In this document: positions 24,600-33,295 of the stretch, piece after piece
How positions within the stretch are numbered: the stretch's first letter is position 1
How the letters are laid out: each line of letters opens with the position of its first letter
Assembly: GCA_021295715.1 (NCBI GenBank)
Contig: JAGWBV010000062.1
Span: 1 to 59,192, forward strand
Length of the DNA stretch: 59,192 nt
From: Candidatus Poribacteria bacterium
GTDB lineage: Bacteria; Poribacteria; WGA-4E; WGA-3G
Direction: 5' to 3'
Program-made: the position numbers and the translations under genes
The notes under the pieces: generated by a model
Told to the model about the DNA's origin: nothing
The model's database searches: none
Seen by the model: the letters and a program-made list of their open reading frames with translations, nothing else

Positions 24600-25835
24600 C
24601 TATTGAGGACTGTTTCGTATGGAAACAACCTTTGTCAGAATGGCGTCTGCTACGTCGCGTTTCGAGGAACGCGGAAGTTGTTCGCAGGTGCCGTCTCGGT
24701 CCAGCAAGGTTACAATATTCGTATCGACTCCGAATCCAGCACCCTCCGCAAGAATGTCATTCGCGACAATGAGATCACAGTTTTTGCGTACCAACTTCTT
24801 TTCAGCGTTCTCAAGGAGGTCGTTCGTTTCGGCGGCAAAGCAAACGAGGGTTTGGTTCGTTTTCTGTTCGCCAAGTGTCTGCGCGATGTCCGGATTCCTT
24901 TCGAGTGGAAGTGTCAAAGTTTCGGTAGTTTTTTTTATTTTTTGGGGCGTAAATTCGCTGGGTCGGTAATCGGCAGGCGCGCCCGCCATAATAACAATGT
25001 CTGTTTCTTTGAAAGCTTGCAGGACTGCATCGTGCATATCAAGCGTCGTCTCGACGTACTCGGTCTCAATGCCGACAGGGGCAGGGACAGTCGCAGTGCC
25101 GCTGATGAGGTGCACCTCTGCCCCGCGCTGTGTCGCCGCTTCAGCGATGGCGTATCCCATCTTGCCGCTCGAACGATTGGTGATAAATCGGACCGGATCG
25201 ATATATTCGCGCGTTGCCCCTGCTGTGACGAGAACACGTGTCCCTCGTAAATCGTCCGTTTCGACCTTGGGTAAGGCGTTCGATCTGGCATCAGAAAGCA
25301 TATCACTGACCCCTTGCAGGATCGCCTCTACTGTATTCAACCGTCCCGTCCCTTCATAGCCGCATGCCAAGTCGCCACTGGCTGGTTCAATGAAATGGAT
25401 CCCGTGTGTTTTCAAGGTGTCGATATTCCGTCGCACAAACGGATTGTGGTACATGTGTCCGTTCATCGCCGGTGCAAGGAGGATGGGGCAGTGAACAGAA
25501 ACCGCAACAGTGGACAGCGCGTCATCAGCGATGCCGTTTGCCATTTTACCGATGATGTTCGCTGTCGTGGGGACAATCACGAGGAGATCCGCACGGTCGG
25601 CGAGGTCGATGTGAGGCGGTTTCCAGTCTGTTCCAGCGTCAAATAGGTTCAGGAGGACAGGATTCCTCGAGATGACTTGGAATTGCAGTGGCTGCACAAG
25701 ACGCGTGGCGTTTTCTGTCATGACAACGTGAACGGATGCACCGCCTTTGACGAGTTGGCTTGCCACGTCAATCGCTTTGTGAATGGCTATGCCGCCTGTA
25801 ACACCTAAGATAATCGTCCGCTCTTTAAGTTCCAT
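24600..25835 (-). CDS. coaBC: Bifunctional CoA biosynthesis protein CoaBC
   Basis: A 411-residue fusion of phosphopantothenoylcysteine decarboxylase (CoaC, residues ~1-185) and phosphopantothenate-cysteine ligase (CoaB, ~190-405). CoaC landmarks are ILGVTGGIAIHKAIDVA, the FMN-site LLAPAMNGHMYHNP and the ACGYEGTGRL cysteine motif. CoaB landmarks are VLVTAGATREYIDPVRFITNRSSGKMG and AETNDLLENA. It acts in the cytoplasm on the path from pantothenate to coenzyme A. The start is four bases after the upstream Uma2 stop. Confidence 0.95.
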   Translation of the reverse strand: MELKERTIILGVTGGIAIHKAIDVASQLVKGGASVHVVMTENATRLVQPLQFQVISRNPVLLNLFDAGTDWKPPHIDLADRADLLVIVPTTANIIGKMANGIADDALSTVAVSVHCPILLAPAMNGHMYHNPFVRRNIDTLKTHGIHFIEPASGDLACGYEGTGRLNTVEAILQGVSDMLSDARSNALPKVETDDLRGTRVLVTAGATREYIDPVRFITNRSSGKMGYAIAEAATQRGAEVHLISGTATVPAPVGIETEYVETTLDMHDAVLQAFKETDIVIMAGAPADYRPSEFTPQKIKKTTETLTLPLERNPDIAQTLGEQKTNQTLVCFAAETNDLLENAEKKLVRKNCDLIVANDILAEGAGFGVDTNIVTLLDRDGTCEQLPRSSKRDVADAILTKVVSIRNSPQ

Positions 25836-25839
25836 TGAT

Positions 25840-26622
25840 TCATGAAATATCGTTGTCTTGGCGATGAGCGAGTTGCTGACGGAGCCGTTCTATCTCGGCT
25901 TCCATTTCCTGTGCGTGTGTTTCTGCTGCTGCTGTGCGCGTTTCTGCTGCTATCCGAAGGTCATGCTCCTCCATAGAAGTCGTAATCGGCGTGCCATCCG
26001 GTAGATACGGACGTAGCAGCCGCACATGCGTATCCTGTTGATCCTCCCACTGAAAATAGAGATTCAAGGTTTCACTGAACAGACCTCCTTGGGCATCAGG
26101 CATAATTTCAACGATATCCCCCGTTAGGTCTCGCTGCCAACCCCGAAACTCAGGTGGCTTTTCCATTTCGGGTTGATGGATGAAATACGCGTCTACCCCC
26201 ATGTCATTTAGATAGATGTGAACCTTTTCATGTCGATCCTGATCGGCTGTTGCGTCGGAAAGGAATTCAAAGATAGCCGTAGGAACAGCACCTTCTGACC
26301 ATGTATAAAAACTGCGCCGTTGTGGAAACTTAGAAACCCCAAAGACGACGTAAACGTCGGGCGCGACGAATTTCGTGATATCGCCTTCACGATAATAAAT
26401 GAAACTGTCAACACCGATGTAAACGTATGGGTTGATCGCAAAGTATCGCATGAGTTGGTCAGAAAAAATTCCAATCTGGTCGGCATGAAATCCAGTTGCG
26501 GCCGTAGGTTCATCATCCTCATAGGGGTATCCTTCTATGTAAATTGTCGGTTTTCCGCTCGCTTTTGGAAAGACCGGCATATATTTTTTCTGTTTGAATG
26601 CAAAGGTGTCGAGGGACCCCAT
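25840..26622 (-). CDS. Uma2-family (DUF820) PD-(D/E)XK protein
   Basis: A 260-residue protein of the Uma2 restriction-endonuclease-like fold. Putative catalytic residues are Asp in VAPDVYVVFG, Glu in PTAIFEFLSD, and Lys in DRHEKVHIYLNDMG. The last ~45 residues form a coiled coil (ETRTAAAETHAQEMEAEIER), common in this family. AAGGAGG precedes the ATG. Function of Uma2 proteins is unsettled (nuclease or degenerate). It occupies the place between gmk and coaBC where many bacteria have rpoZ. Confidence 0.75.
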   Translation of the reverse strand: MGSLDTFAFKQKKYMPVFPKASGKPTIYIEGYPYEDDEPTAATGFHADQIGIFSDQLMRYFAINPYVYIGVDSFIYYREGDITKFVAPDVYVVFGVSKFPQRRSFYTWSEGAVPTAIFEFLSDATADQDRHEKVHIYLNDMGVDAYFIHQPEMEKPPEFRGWQRDLTGDIVEIMPDAQGGLFSETLNLYFQWEDQQDTHVRLLRPYLPDGTPITTSMEEHDLRIAAETRTAAAETHAQEMEAEIERLRQQLAHRQDNDIS

Positions 26623-26661
26623 AATTTCCTCCTTATCCGTTTACCCTAAATCGAATCCACG

Positions 26662-27321
26662 CTAATCTACACTGTCAATACCGAGTAAGGGATTGAGTGT
26701 CTCTATCAGTTTTGAATCAACGCGAGATCGCTCAGCACTAATGATCGTCTGAATCTGTTGAACTGCCTGTTGGATTTTGCCTTGTGAGTTGCTCACCCAA
26801 TAGTCGTAGTGCTGAATCTCAAGAACTTCGGATTTTGCTATATCCAATCGCTGTTTCAGTTCCGACTCCGATTCTGTGTCTCTGCGGCGGAGCCGTTTCT
26901 CCAAGGTAGCGAATGATGGCGGGACAATAAAGATGAGGATACTTCTTGCCGGTGTGAGATCTTGTTGTCGCTTTCGGATTTCCAGAGAACCCTTTACCTC
27001 AATCTCCAAAATAGCATCTTTCCCGGTTTCACGGGCATCCGCAATTTCAGATTTGAGCGTTCCATAGAGGTTGTCGCCATATTCTGCCCATTCTAAGAAT
27101 TTGTCCTGCTGAATAGACTTTTCAAATTCCGCCTTTGACAGAAAGTGGTAATCAACGCCATCTACTTCACCGGGACGTGGTTTACGCGTTGTTGCAGAGA
27201 CAGATAATTGTAAAGTTTCATCTGCTTTGCAGAGGGAATCAATGACGGTGCTTTTCCCTGAGCCGGACGGTCCAGAGATGACGATGACGAGGTTCGGTTT
27301 ATAAAGGTGTGTATTCGCCAT
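26662..27321 (-). CDS. gmk: Guanylate kinase
   Basis: A 219-residue GMP kinase. The P-loop is VISGPSGSGKSTVI; the GMP-binding segment includes LSVSATTRKPRPGEVDGVDYHFL and FLEWAEYGDNLYGT; the lid/second half includes ILEIEVKGSLEIRK and IFIVPPS. It converts GMP to GDP. It stands at the head of the gmk-uma2-coaBC-rsmA run, with CCATAAATTAAAA, a degenerate R1 end, just before its start. Confidence 0.95.
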   Translation of the reverse strand: MANTHLYKPNLVIVISGPSGSGKSTVIDSLCKADETLQLSVSATTRKPRPGEVDGVDYHFLSKAEFEKSIQQDKFLEWAEYGDNLYGTLKSEIADARETGKDAILEIEVKGSLEIRKRQQDLTPARSILIFIVPPSFATLEKRLRRRDTESESELKQRLDIAKSEVLEIQHYDYWVSNSQGKIQQAVQQIQTIISAERSRVDSKLIETLNPLLGIDSVD

Positions 27322-27332
27322 TGGAAGCGTTT

Positions 27333-27533
27333 TAATTTATGGAGTTTAGGTGCAAGCCTATAGAGATTTGCAGGACAATGCCCTCCGCTGCGCTTACGGG
27401 CAGGTTTCTGGTGGTACTCAGACGTAGCCTGCAACATCGGCACAGGGTTTTTGCTTGGGCGTTTCCCCTAGATATACGGAGAGGCACTTCAATATTCAAA
27501 CTCACCTCATCGAACCGCAAGGTAAAATTAAAA
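27333..27533 (+). repeat. R1 repeat between ferredoxin and gmk
   Basis: The R1 middle module (GGGTTTTTGCTTGGGCGTTT) is at about 27446-27465 and the right module CCGCAAGGTAAAATTAAAA at 27514-27532, whose AT-rich end abuts the TAA stop of the minus-strand ferredoxin gene. It probably separates the ferredoxin gene from gmk transcriptionally. Confidence 0.6.
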
Positions 27534-27992
27534 TTAGTCTGCGGCTTCAGCCAGTTCCACAAGCACGGGGGATTCAACGCGGATAGCGTCTTTGATACAA
27601 ACCTCTTCGCACAGTTTGCAGCCGACACAGTCTTTGGGTTTAACCAATTCGCAGATGCCGAAGAAACTTTCGGCGTGTTCGCCGGTCTCTGGGTCCTTGA
27701 GTTCAAGACAATCCCAAGGGCAAATATGGACACAGAAGTCGCATCCCGAACAAAGTTCTTCGTAGATAACGGCGATGGGTCGGTGTGTGGGACGACGAAT
27801 GAATTTGCACACCTCTCCGAATTGATCACGGATCGCCTCGACTGGACAGACCATCCCGCATGCGCTGCAATCAATGCAGATATTCGGATCAATGATGTGT
27901 AGCATGTTCCGATCACCCGTTATTGCATCAACCGGACAGTTCGTCAAACACGCCATGCACCCGATACATTCGTCAGTGATATAGTATGCCAT
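27534..27992 (-). CDS. Ferredoxin with four [4Fe-4S] motifs
   Basis: A 152-residue soluble polyferredoxin. Two C-terminal and two N-terminal clusters are visible: CIGCMACLTNCP, CIDCSACGMVCP, CSGCDFCVHICP and CVGCKLCEEVC (the last lacks the following Pro). It probably carries low-potential electrons for an oxidoreductase encoded elsewhere; no partner is adjacent. A good promoter lies at 28045-28073. Confidence 0.85.
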   Translation of the reverse strand: MAYYITDECIGCMACLTNCPVDAITGDRNMLHIIDPNICIDCSACGMVCPVEAIRDQFGEVCKFIRRPTHRPIAVIYEELCSGCDFCVHICPWDCLELKDPETGEHAESFFGICELVKPKDCVGCKLCEEVCIKDAIRVESPVLVELAEAAD

Positions 27993-28044
27993 GAATCATT
28001 TTCCTATCTTTCGGCAGAATCTTACTAATACACTCAATACATAT

Positions 28045-28073
28045 ATTTTAACACAATGTTCGTAAATTGTCAA
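28045..28073 (-). promoter_or_regulatory. Sigma-70-type promoter of the ferredoxin gene
   Basis: TTGACA (28073-28068), 17-base spacer, TAAAAT (28050-28045) on the minus strand, 52 bases before the ATG. Confidence 0.7.
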
Positions 28074-28284
28074 GGGTGTTTTTATTTTTATCAAGGGCAT
28101 TCAGTTCCCTTGTAGGACGGAACTCCCATTCCCGACCATATTGGCAATTGGTAACTGGTTGTCCACTAATCTTGGTAAAAACTGATAATTATCTTCCTGA
28201 CGGTTGACACCTACAAGAATCCTGCAAATCCTTTAATCCTGTGAATCCTGATTCAGACAATGCCTGACGACTGAAACTATCCCG

Positions 28285-28314
28285 TTGATATTTTTCGAGA
28301 GTATCGGCTATAAT
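28285..28314 (+). promoter_or_regulatory. Promoter of the SDR gene
   Basis: TTGATA (28285-28290) and TATAAT (28309-28314), 18 bases apart. A short hairpin GGGCTTgcttggtAAGCCC follows at 28333-28351, just before the ribosome binding site. The rest of the 28074-28284 spacer holds only R3-like fragments. Confidence 0.6.
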
Positions 28315-28378
28315 AGCGACATAGAAATGTTAGGGCTTGCTTGGTAAGCCCATACTACAAAAGGAAATGGGAGATCTA

Positions 28379-29149
28379 ATGGACTTAGGATTAAAGAACA
28401 AAGTAGTAGTTGTAACAGGGGCGAGCCGCGGCATTGGACGTGCTATTGCACACGGATTCGCTGAAGAAGGCGCACGATTGAGCATCTGTGGCAGAACCCA
28501 AGATACACTCCAAGAGGTTAAGGATAAACTCACGGCAAAAGGCGCGGAAGTCTTTGCCAAACTCACGGATGTTACGGAGGGCGAGCAGGTTGACGCGTTC
28601 GTAGCAGAAACCGTGGGAACGTATGGCGGGATTGATGTCGTTGTGAACAACGTCGGTGGCAGTCGATGGACCCCTCTGGAAGAAATTTCGGATACCGAAT
28701 GGCACGAAATCCTCGACCTGAATCTCGTATCTGGGGCACGGATAAACCGACGCGCAATCCCTGAAATGAAAAAGCAAGGGAGCGGTGTAATTCTGATGAT
28801 AACCTCTATCTATGGTAGAGAAGGCGGTGGACACATCACCTATAACGCCGCGAAAGCCGCCGAGATCAGTATGACAAAGTCGTTGGCAAGGGAGTTGGCA
28901 CCAGACAATATCCGCGTAAATAGTGTTGCACCGGGTTCCATTCTCTTTCCCGGTGGTGGTTGGGCTCGCCGCATCGCAGCGGATCCGGCAGCGATGGAAG
29001 ACTTTGTGAAAAGCGATATGCCGCTGGGTAGGTTCGGGAAGCCCGAAGAAATTGCGAATGTGGTTGTCTTTCTCGCATCGGAACGCGCAAGCCTTGTAAC
29101 GGGTGCCTGTGTGAACGTGGATGGGTGCCAATCGCATTCAAACATTTAA
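28379..29149 (+). CDS. Short-chain dehydrogenase/reductase (SDR)
   Basis: A 256-residue classical SDR, a NAD(P)-dependent oxidoreductase. TGASRGIGRAIA binds the cofactor, NNVG follows, the catalytic Ser is in MITSIYG, and Tyr-x-x-x-Lys is in HITYNAAKAAE. The C-terminus has VTGACVNVDGC. The start is ATG 28379 with GGGAG 5 bases upstream; ATG 28367 is too close to its AAGG. Similar to 3-oxoacyl-ACP reductase/glucose dehydrogenase-type enzymes; substrate unknown. It is monocistronic. Confidence 0.9.
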   Translation: MDLGLKNKVVVVTGASRGIGRAIAHGFAEEGARLSICGRTQDTLQEVKDKLTAKGAEVFAKLTDVTEGEQVDAFVAETVGTYGGIDVVVNNVGGSRWTPLEEISDTEWHEILDLNLVSGARINRRAIPEMKKQGSGVILMITSIYGREGGGHITYNAAKAAEISMTKSLARELAPDNIRVNSVAPGSILFPGGGWARRIAADPAAMEDFVKSDMPLGRFGKPEEIANVVVFLASERASLVTGACVNVDGCQSHSNI

Positions 29150-29245
29150 CAGAGTCGGAGTATCACAAATATGGGTAAGTCTGCGTGAGGTTTTTGGCGA
29201 GCCGACGCGTTAGACTTGCTCTTATAATATTTTTTAAGGAGCGAA

Positions 29246-30790
29246 TCAGTCCGTTCCAATATCAGTTTTTGTGTCGATTATTGGTAATTGATAACACGCT
29301 GCCTCGCGGTCATTACGCACCAATAAGTAGGGACCCGCAAGTGCCGGCGTGTTCCATGTTTTACCCTTTATCGCTGAAAAACGCGCATGTTCAATATGAC
29401 GCTCAGGGTCTGGTTCAATGAGGGCAACTTCGCCTGATTCAGTGGTTACCAACAGGACATCTGAAATTAGGAGTGTTTGTCCGTGTCCGTATCTACCGCT
29501 TTTCCATTGACGTACGCCGTCGACTGGGTTTATACAAGCCAAGATTCCGTCATCAAGTCCGTACAAATAGCCTTCGTAATGAATGATATTGGTGAATTTT
29601 GCTTTGAGGTATATGGTTTCCCATATAATTGAAACGTCGAATTCACCGGTGGAATTCTGCGAGAGTTGATAAAGTTTAGCACCGACACCGTAGCCGGTTG
29701 AGAAGAGAAGTTTGTCATCAGAAATCGGCACCGGCTGCGCGACACATTCTGCGTATGTTTGCACCCACGGTTGCTTCCACAAAAGTTTTCCAGTTGAAGG
29801 TTCATGAGCGGTAATTAAACCTTGGTTAAAGAGAACAACTTGCTCGGTGCCTGCTAAAGTTGTAAGGAGTGGTGAGCTATAACCACTTTGTGTTCGGTAA
29901 CCTGTCCACACAATTTCGCCTGTATCTTTGTGGTATGCGACTGCACCACCGGCACTGACGATAACAAGTTCATCGAAAACGAGCGGTGAAATACTCACAC
30001 CCCAAGGCGGTAGATCCGCTTTGTTCTCTTCAAAGGTATGGGTTGTCCAAAGCGACTTACCTGTTTCAAGGTCCAAACAGTTGAGGATCCCTGTTGAACC
30101 GACGGTGTAAACCCTGTTCCCTGAAATTGTGGGTGTGGCACGTGGCCCGAGCCCAGCAGGCGGCATATTATAGCGCGCTTGGTCTTTATGACTCCACTTT
30201 ACTTCGCCGGTGTGTAATTCATAGCAGACCACTTTTTCCCAGTCATCTTCCTGTTCTTGTGTGATTGCTGAATTTCCAACGACTGCAAAGCCTGACCAAC
30301 CCGCGCCGATAGGTTGTCGCCAAACGAGTTTCGGTGGATGTGTGTCCCAATCAAGGTTTAACTTGATGCCTGTCACTACGCCGTTCCGATGTTGACCGAG
30401 GAATTGTGGGTAATCAGCAATGGAGATTTGGGTGTTGGATGTATTGCCTGGATCTTGTCGGAAAGCCGTCGGTTCATCCCGCCATCGCCATTCGAATATC
30501 GGGATGAGGTCGCCACTGAATCCTTTGAACTGGAATAGATTCGCACCGAGAAAGACTCCCAAGATGGCTATGGCAAGCGTGATTAACTTAGTCCGCCAAC
30601 CCAGACGCGAGAAACCTAATAGCCACAAGGCACTCAGAACGGCTGTAAGGACGATAACTGTAGCTGTCCAGAATACTTTGCTTTGACGGTGATCCATGTC
30701 CAATATTTGGATTATCAGAATGCTTAAAATGGCAACAACAATAACAATAGACAGGAGCCACCAGCGGATCGGTTTTTGCGTGCGTGACAT
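29246..30790 (-). CDS. Membrane-anchored PQQ-like beta-propeller protein
   Basis: A 514-residue protein with three N-terminal membrane spans (about residues 8-28, 35-57 and 65-83). A large periplasmic eight-bladed WD/PQQ-type propeller follows, with repeats such as VCYELHTGEVKWSHK, LDLETGKSLWTTH, YHKDTGEIVWTGY, EPSTGKLLWKQPW and INPVDGVRQWKSG. The motif set resembles BamB and PQQ-dehydrogenase-like proteins common in planctomycetes and Poribacteria. No catalytic metal or PQQ ligands are certain, so a structural or binding role is as likely as a dehydrogenase. The start is ATG 30790; AAAGGAG is 12 bases away, which is long. Confidence 0.75.
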   Translation of the reverse strand: MSRTQKPIRWWLLSIVIVVAILSILIIQILDMDHRQSKVFWTATVIVLTAVLSALWLLGFSRLGWRTKLITLAIAILGVFLGANLFQFKGFSGDLIPIFEWRWRDEPTAFRQDPGNTSNTQISIADYPQFLGQHRNGVVTGIKLNLDWDTHPPKLVWRQPIGAGWSGFAVVGNSAITQEQEDDWEKVVCYELHTGEVKWSHKDQARYNMPPAGLGPRATPTISGNRVYTVGSTGILNCLDLETGKSLWTTHTFEENKADLPPWGVSISPLVFDELVIVSAGGAVAYHKDTGEIVWTGYRTQSGYSSPLLTTLAGTEQVVLFNQGLITAHEPSTGKLLWKQPWVQTYAECVAQPVPISDDKLLFSTGYGVGAKLYQLSQNSTGEFDVSIIWETIYLKAKFTNIIHYEGYLYGLDDGILACINPVDGVRQWKSGRYGHGQTLLISDVLLVTTESGEVALIEPDPERHIEHARFSAIKGKTWNTPALAGPYLLVRNDREAACYQLPIIDTKTDIGTD

Positions 30791-30866
30791 TATAGAAAAT
30801 TGCTCCTTTGATTGTGAAACCCGAAGCTGAAGCATAGATTTCGATTTTTTACCTACCTCACTAATT

Positions 30867-30896
30867 ATAATACCTCTTTTCACAAAGGCGCGTCAA
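30867..30896 (-). promoter_or_regulatory. Promoter of the PQQ-propeller gene
   Basis: TTGACG (30896-30891), 18 bases, TATTAT (30872-30867) on the minus strand. It lies about 75 bases before the ATG at 30790. Confidence 0.5.
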
Positions 30897-31043
30897 ATCA
30901 AAGTACATAGATGCCTACTAATCGAGACGACTACTGTAAATCATAAGTCTTTTTCGTTTTTTATCGTGAAATATGTAAGGTATGTAGATTTGTTAGAGAT
31001 GGCAGATATATCCTTCTCTCCAGGTTATTATATTAAAATTGCT

Positions 31044-31072
31044 TTGTTTAAAAGGGGAAGAGATGCTAAAAT
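31044..31072 (+). promoter_or_regulatory. Promoter of the DUF1501 gene
   Basis: TTGTTT (31044-31049), 17 bases, TAAAAT (31067-31072), then GAGGAG and the ATG at 31104. The remaining part of the spacer (30897-31043) shows nothing I recognise. Confidence 0.5.
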
Positions 31073-31103
31073 AGTATAGTTGAACGTAACGAGGAGAGTA
31101 GAT

Positions 31104-32414
31104 ATGGACGCGGAATTGTGGGTTCCAGAATACGACACGCCAGAGTTATGGCATAAAGAAATCTCACGCCGCTGTTTTGTAAAAGGCGGTATCAGCAGTT
31201 TTCTGGGACTCGTCGCGATGCAGCACTTCAGTTTGAATAGCCTTGCGCAGCTTGAGGGTGTTCTGCCGCGTGCTAAGCACTGTATCGTGCTGTTCATGAG
31301 TGGAGGCGCAAGTCAATTAGACACTTTTGATCCGAAACCCGGCACCAAAAATGGGGGGCCTTTTGCGGCAATCCCAACAAGTGTTGAAGGCATAGAGGTT
31401 TCCGAACACCTCCCGCGGGTGGCAGAGCAGGCGCACCATCTCTCTATTATCCGATCGATGGTTTCACGTGAAGGTAATCATGAACGCGCACGCTATTTGC
31501 TTCATACGGGTTATGCCCCTGGTGGAGCAGTCAGACACCCTACCCTCGGTTCACTTACCTCTTACTACCTTGAGGAGACTCTCTCCGATCTTCCGGGTTG
31601 TGTTAATATTAATTCGCCGACCTACGCCGGCAGTTTCCTTGGGGCAACGCACGATCCGTTTGTTGTCAAAGATCCGATGAAACCTGTCGATGATCTCTCT
31701 TACCCTTCGCAGATGGATACACACCGTTTTCGAGAACGCCTAAAAATGCTTAAGGCGATTGAGGAAGACTTTATCTCGAAACGGACGGGACGCAGCACAG
31801 AGGCGCATGAAGCGATTTACAAAAAGGCGGATCAACTCATTAACTCTCCGAAAATAGATGCGTTTCATCTCAACGAAGAACCGATGGCTGTCCGCGAGGC
31901 TTATGGGATGAATAAATTCGGTCAAGGCTGCTTGATGGCGCGTCGGCTTATAGAGGCTGGGGTCAAATTTGTTGAGGTATCACTGGACGGATGGGATACG
32001 CATGAAAACAACTTTGGGCGGGCGAAAGAACTCCTTGCTCTGGTAGATCCGGCGTTCGCAATGCTCCTGAAGGACTTGGCTGAACGGGATCTCCTTGAAG
32101 AGACGATTGTGCTATGGCTCGGTGAATTTGGTCGCACCCCAAAGATTAACAATAGAGATGGACGTGACCATCATACCACGGGGTGGTCGGCTGTCGTCGC
32201 CGGAGGGGGGACCCGCGGTGGGCAGGTAATCGGAATGACAAATGAAGATGGAACTCAGGTTGCCAGCGGTGCAGTCAGGGTCCCAGATTTATTCGCATCG
32301 CTCTGCTTCGCGCTGGGGATCGATGCTGATAGAGAAAATTATTCTCGCTCCGGACGACCAATCCGAGTCGTTGATGATGGTTCGGTAATAGAGGAGTTGT
32401 TCAAAGTTTTGTAG
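31104..32414 (+). CDS. DUF1501 family Tat-exported protein
   Basis: A 436-residue protein of the alkaline-phosphatase/sulfatase-like DUF1501 family. The N-terminus has a twin-arginine motif (SRRCFVKGG) followed by a hydrophobic segment. Family landmarks are CIVLFMSGGASQLDTFDPKPG, HHLSIIRSMVSREGNHERARYLLHTGY, the WDTHENN motif and VLWLGEFGRTPKINNRDGRDHH. The start is ATG 31104 with GAGGAG 7 bases upstream. The family usually pairs with DUF1800 or PSD1 cytochromes, which are absent here. The TAG stop is formed by the TA target and first G of an inserted MITE, so the C-terminus may be altered. Confidence 0.85.
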   Translation: MDAELWVPEYDTPELWHKEISRRCFVKGGISSFLGLVAMQHFSLNSLAQLEGVLPRAKHCIVLFMSGGASQLDTFDPKPGTKNGGPFAAIPTSVEGIEVSEHLPRVAEQAHHLSIIRSMVSREGNHERARYLLHTGYAPGGAVRHPTLGSLTSYYLEETLSDLPGCVNINSPTYAGSFLGATHDPFVVKDPMKPVDDLSYPSQMDTHRFRERLKMLKAIEEDFISKRTGRSTEAHEAIYKKADQLINSPKIDAFHLNEEPMAVREAYGMNKFGQGCLMARRLIEAGVKFVEVSLDGWDTHENNFGRAKELLALVDPAFAMLLKDLAERDLLEETIVLWLGEFGRTPKINNRDGRDHHTTGWSAVVAGGGTRGGQVIGMTNEDGTQVASGAVRVPDLFASLCFALGIDADRENYSRSGRPIRVVDDGSVIEELFKVL

Positions 32415-32498
32415 TGCTGTGTCAAGTTGAGTTTGATAGTATTGTCAGTTGGGTTGAAGGGATTTTCCCTGTAGGGGCAGTCCCTTGTGACACAGCAG
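32414..32498. mobile_element. MITE-like element R2, copy B (85 bp)
   Basis: Terminal inverted repeats GTGCTGTGTCA (32414-32424) and TGACACAGCAG (32488-32498), flanked on both sides by TA (32412-32413, 32499-32500). The interior contains GGGATTTTCCC and AGGGGCAGTCCCT foldback segments. It is almost identical to copy C at 48226, apart from three extra bases and one terminal mismatch. Confidence 0.85.
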
Positions 32499-32575
32499 TA
32501 GCTTAGTAGTTGTGAGTGGCGATGTGCCGCGCAATAAGTGTTGAGTCGGCAGAATATTAGAGGCGAAACCCAAGC

Positions 32576-32659
32576 CCGTAATGTAATGGAGGGCGACTCG
32601 AGAGAAAAGCACATCCAAGTCTGAGTTCACGTCTTTTAGCCGCAAGGAATAATTAAAAG
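32576..32659 (+). repeat. R1 repeat upstream of rsmD
   Basis: Left module CCGTAATGTAATGGAGG at 32576-32592 and right module CCGCAAGGAATAATTAAAA at 32640-32658. One base later comes the rsmD ATG. AAGG is 12 bases from the start codon and is the only purine-rich candidate site. Confidence 0.8.
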
Positions 32660-33247
32660 ATGAGAGTGATTGCTGGCACATTCAGAGGTAGACGCTTGGC
32701 GACTCCGAAAGGAAATTGTCTCGTCCGTCCTACTGCTGATCGGGTTAAAGAATCGGTTTTTAGTATTCTGCAGGAACAAATAGTAGATGCAAATTTCCTG
32801 GACCTGTGTGCCGGTACCGGGAATATGGGAATTGAGGCGTTGAGCCGCGGTGCGAAACATGTCACGTTTTTGGAGCGCGACCGGCGGTGCATCGAGATTA
32901 TCGAACGAAACCTCCACACATGTGGTCTGCTGACTGAATCCCATGCGCGGTATCATCTGCTCCGTCGCGATGTTATGAAAGGGATTGCATACCTCTGTAA
33001 GCGATCCACGACGTTTGAAATTATCTATTTTGATCCCCCGTATGGTGCTGATTTAGCAGGGGGATTGCAATTGTATAAGACCTGTTTACCACTGCTTGCC
33101 GAAAGTTCGCTGCTCTGTATTGATGGCATTCTGCTTGTTGAGCATGCAAAGCAGTGTGTTGTGCCAGATGGCGTCGGGAATTTGAGGCGGAGTCGGCACG
33201 CGCGTTACGGGGATACAGTTGTATCGTTTTATGAAAAGAATCTTTAG
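32660..33247 (+). CDS. rsmD: 16S rRNA G966 N2-methyltransferase RsmD
   Basis: A 195-residue Rossmann methyltransferase. It begins MRVIAGTFRGRRLATPKG, continues RPTADRVKESVFSIL, and has the SAM site FLDLCAGTGNMGIEALSRGA and the catalytic DPPYGAD motif, all diagnostic for RsmD. It methylates G966 of 16S rRNA. The start codon lies directly after an R1 repeat end, so its translation signal was supplied or replaced by the repeat. Confidence 0.95.
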   Translation: MRVIAGTFRGRRLATPKGNCLVRPTADRVKESVFSILQEQIVDANFLDLCAGTGNMGIEALSRGAKHVTFLERDRRCIEIIERNLHTCGLLTESHARYHLLRRDVMKGIAYLCKRSTTFEIIYFDPPYGADLAGGLQLYKTCLPLLAESSLLCIDGILLVEHAKQCVVPDGVGNLRRSRHARYGDTVVSFYEKNL

Positions 33248-33295
33248 GTATTAAGCAATATAAGGCATCTTATGCTTTAGAGACTGGTGAGAAAT

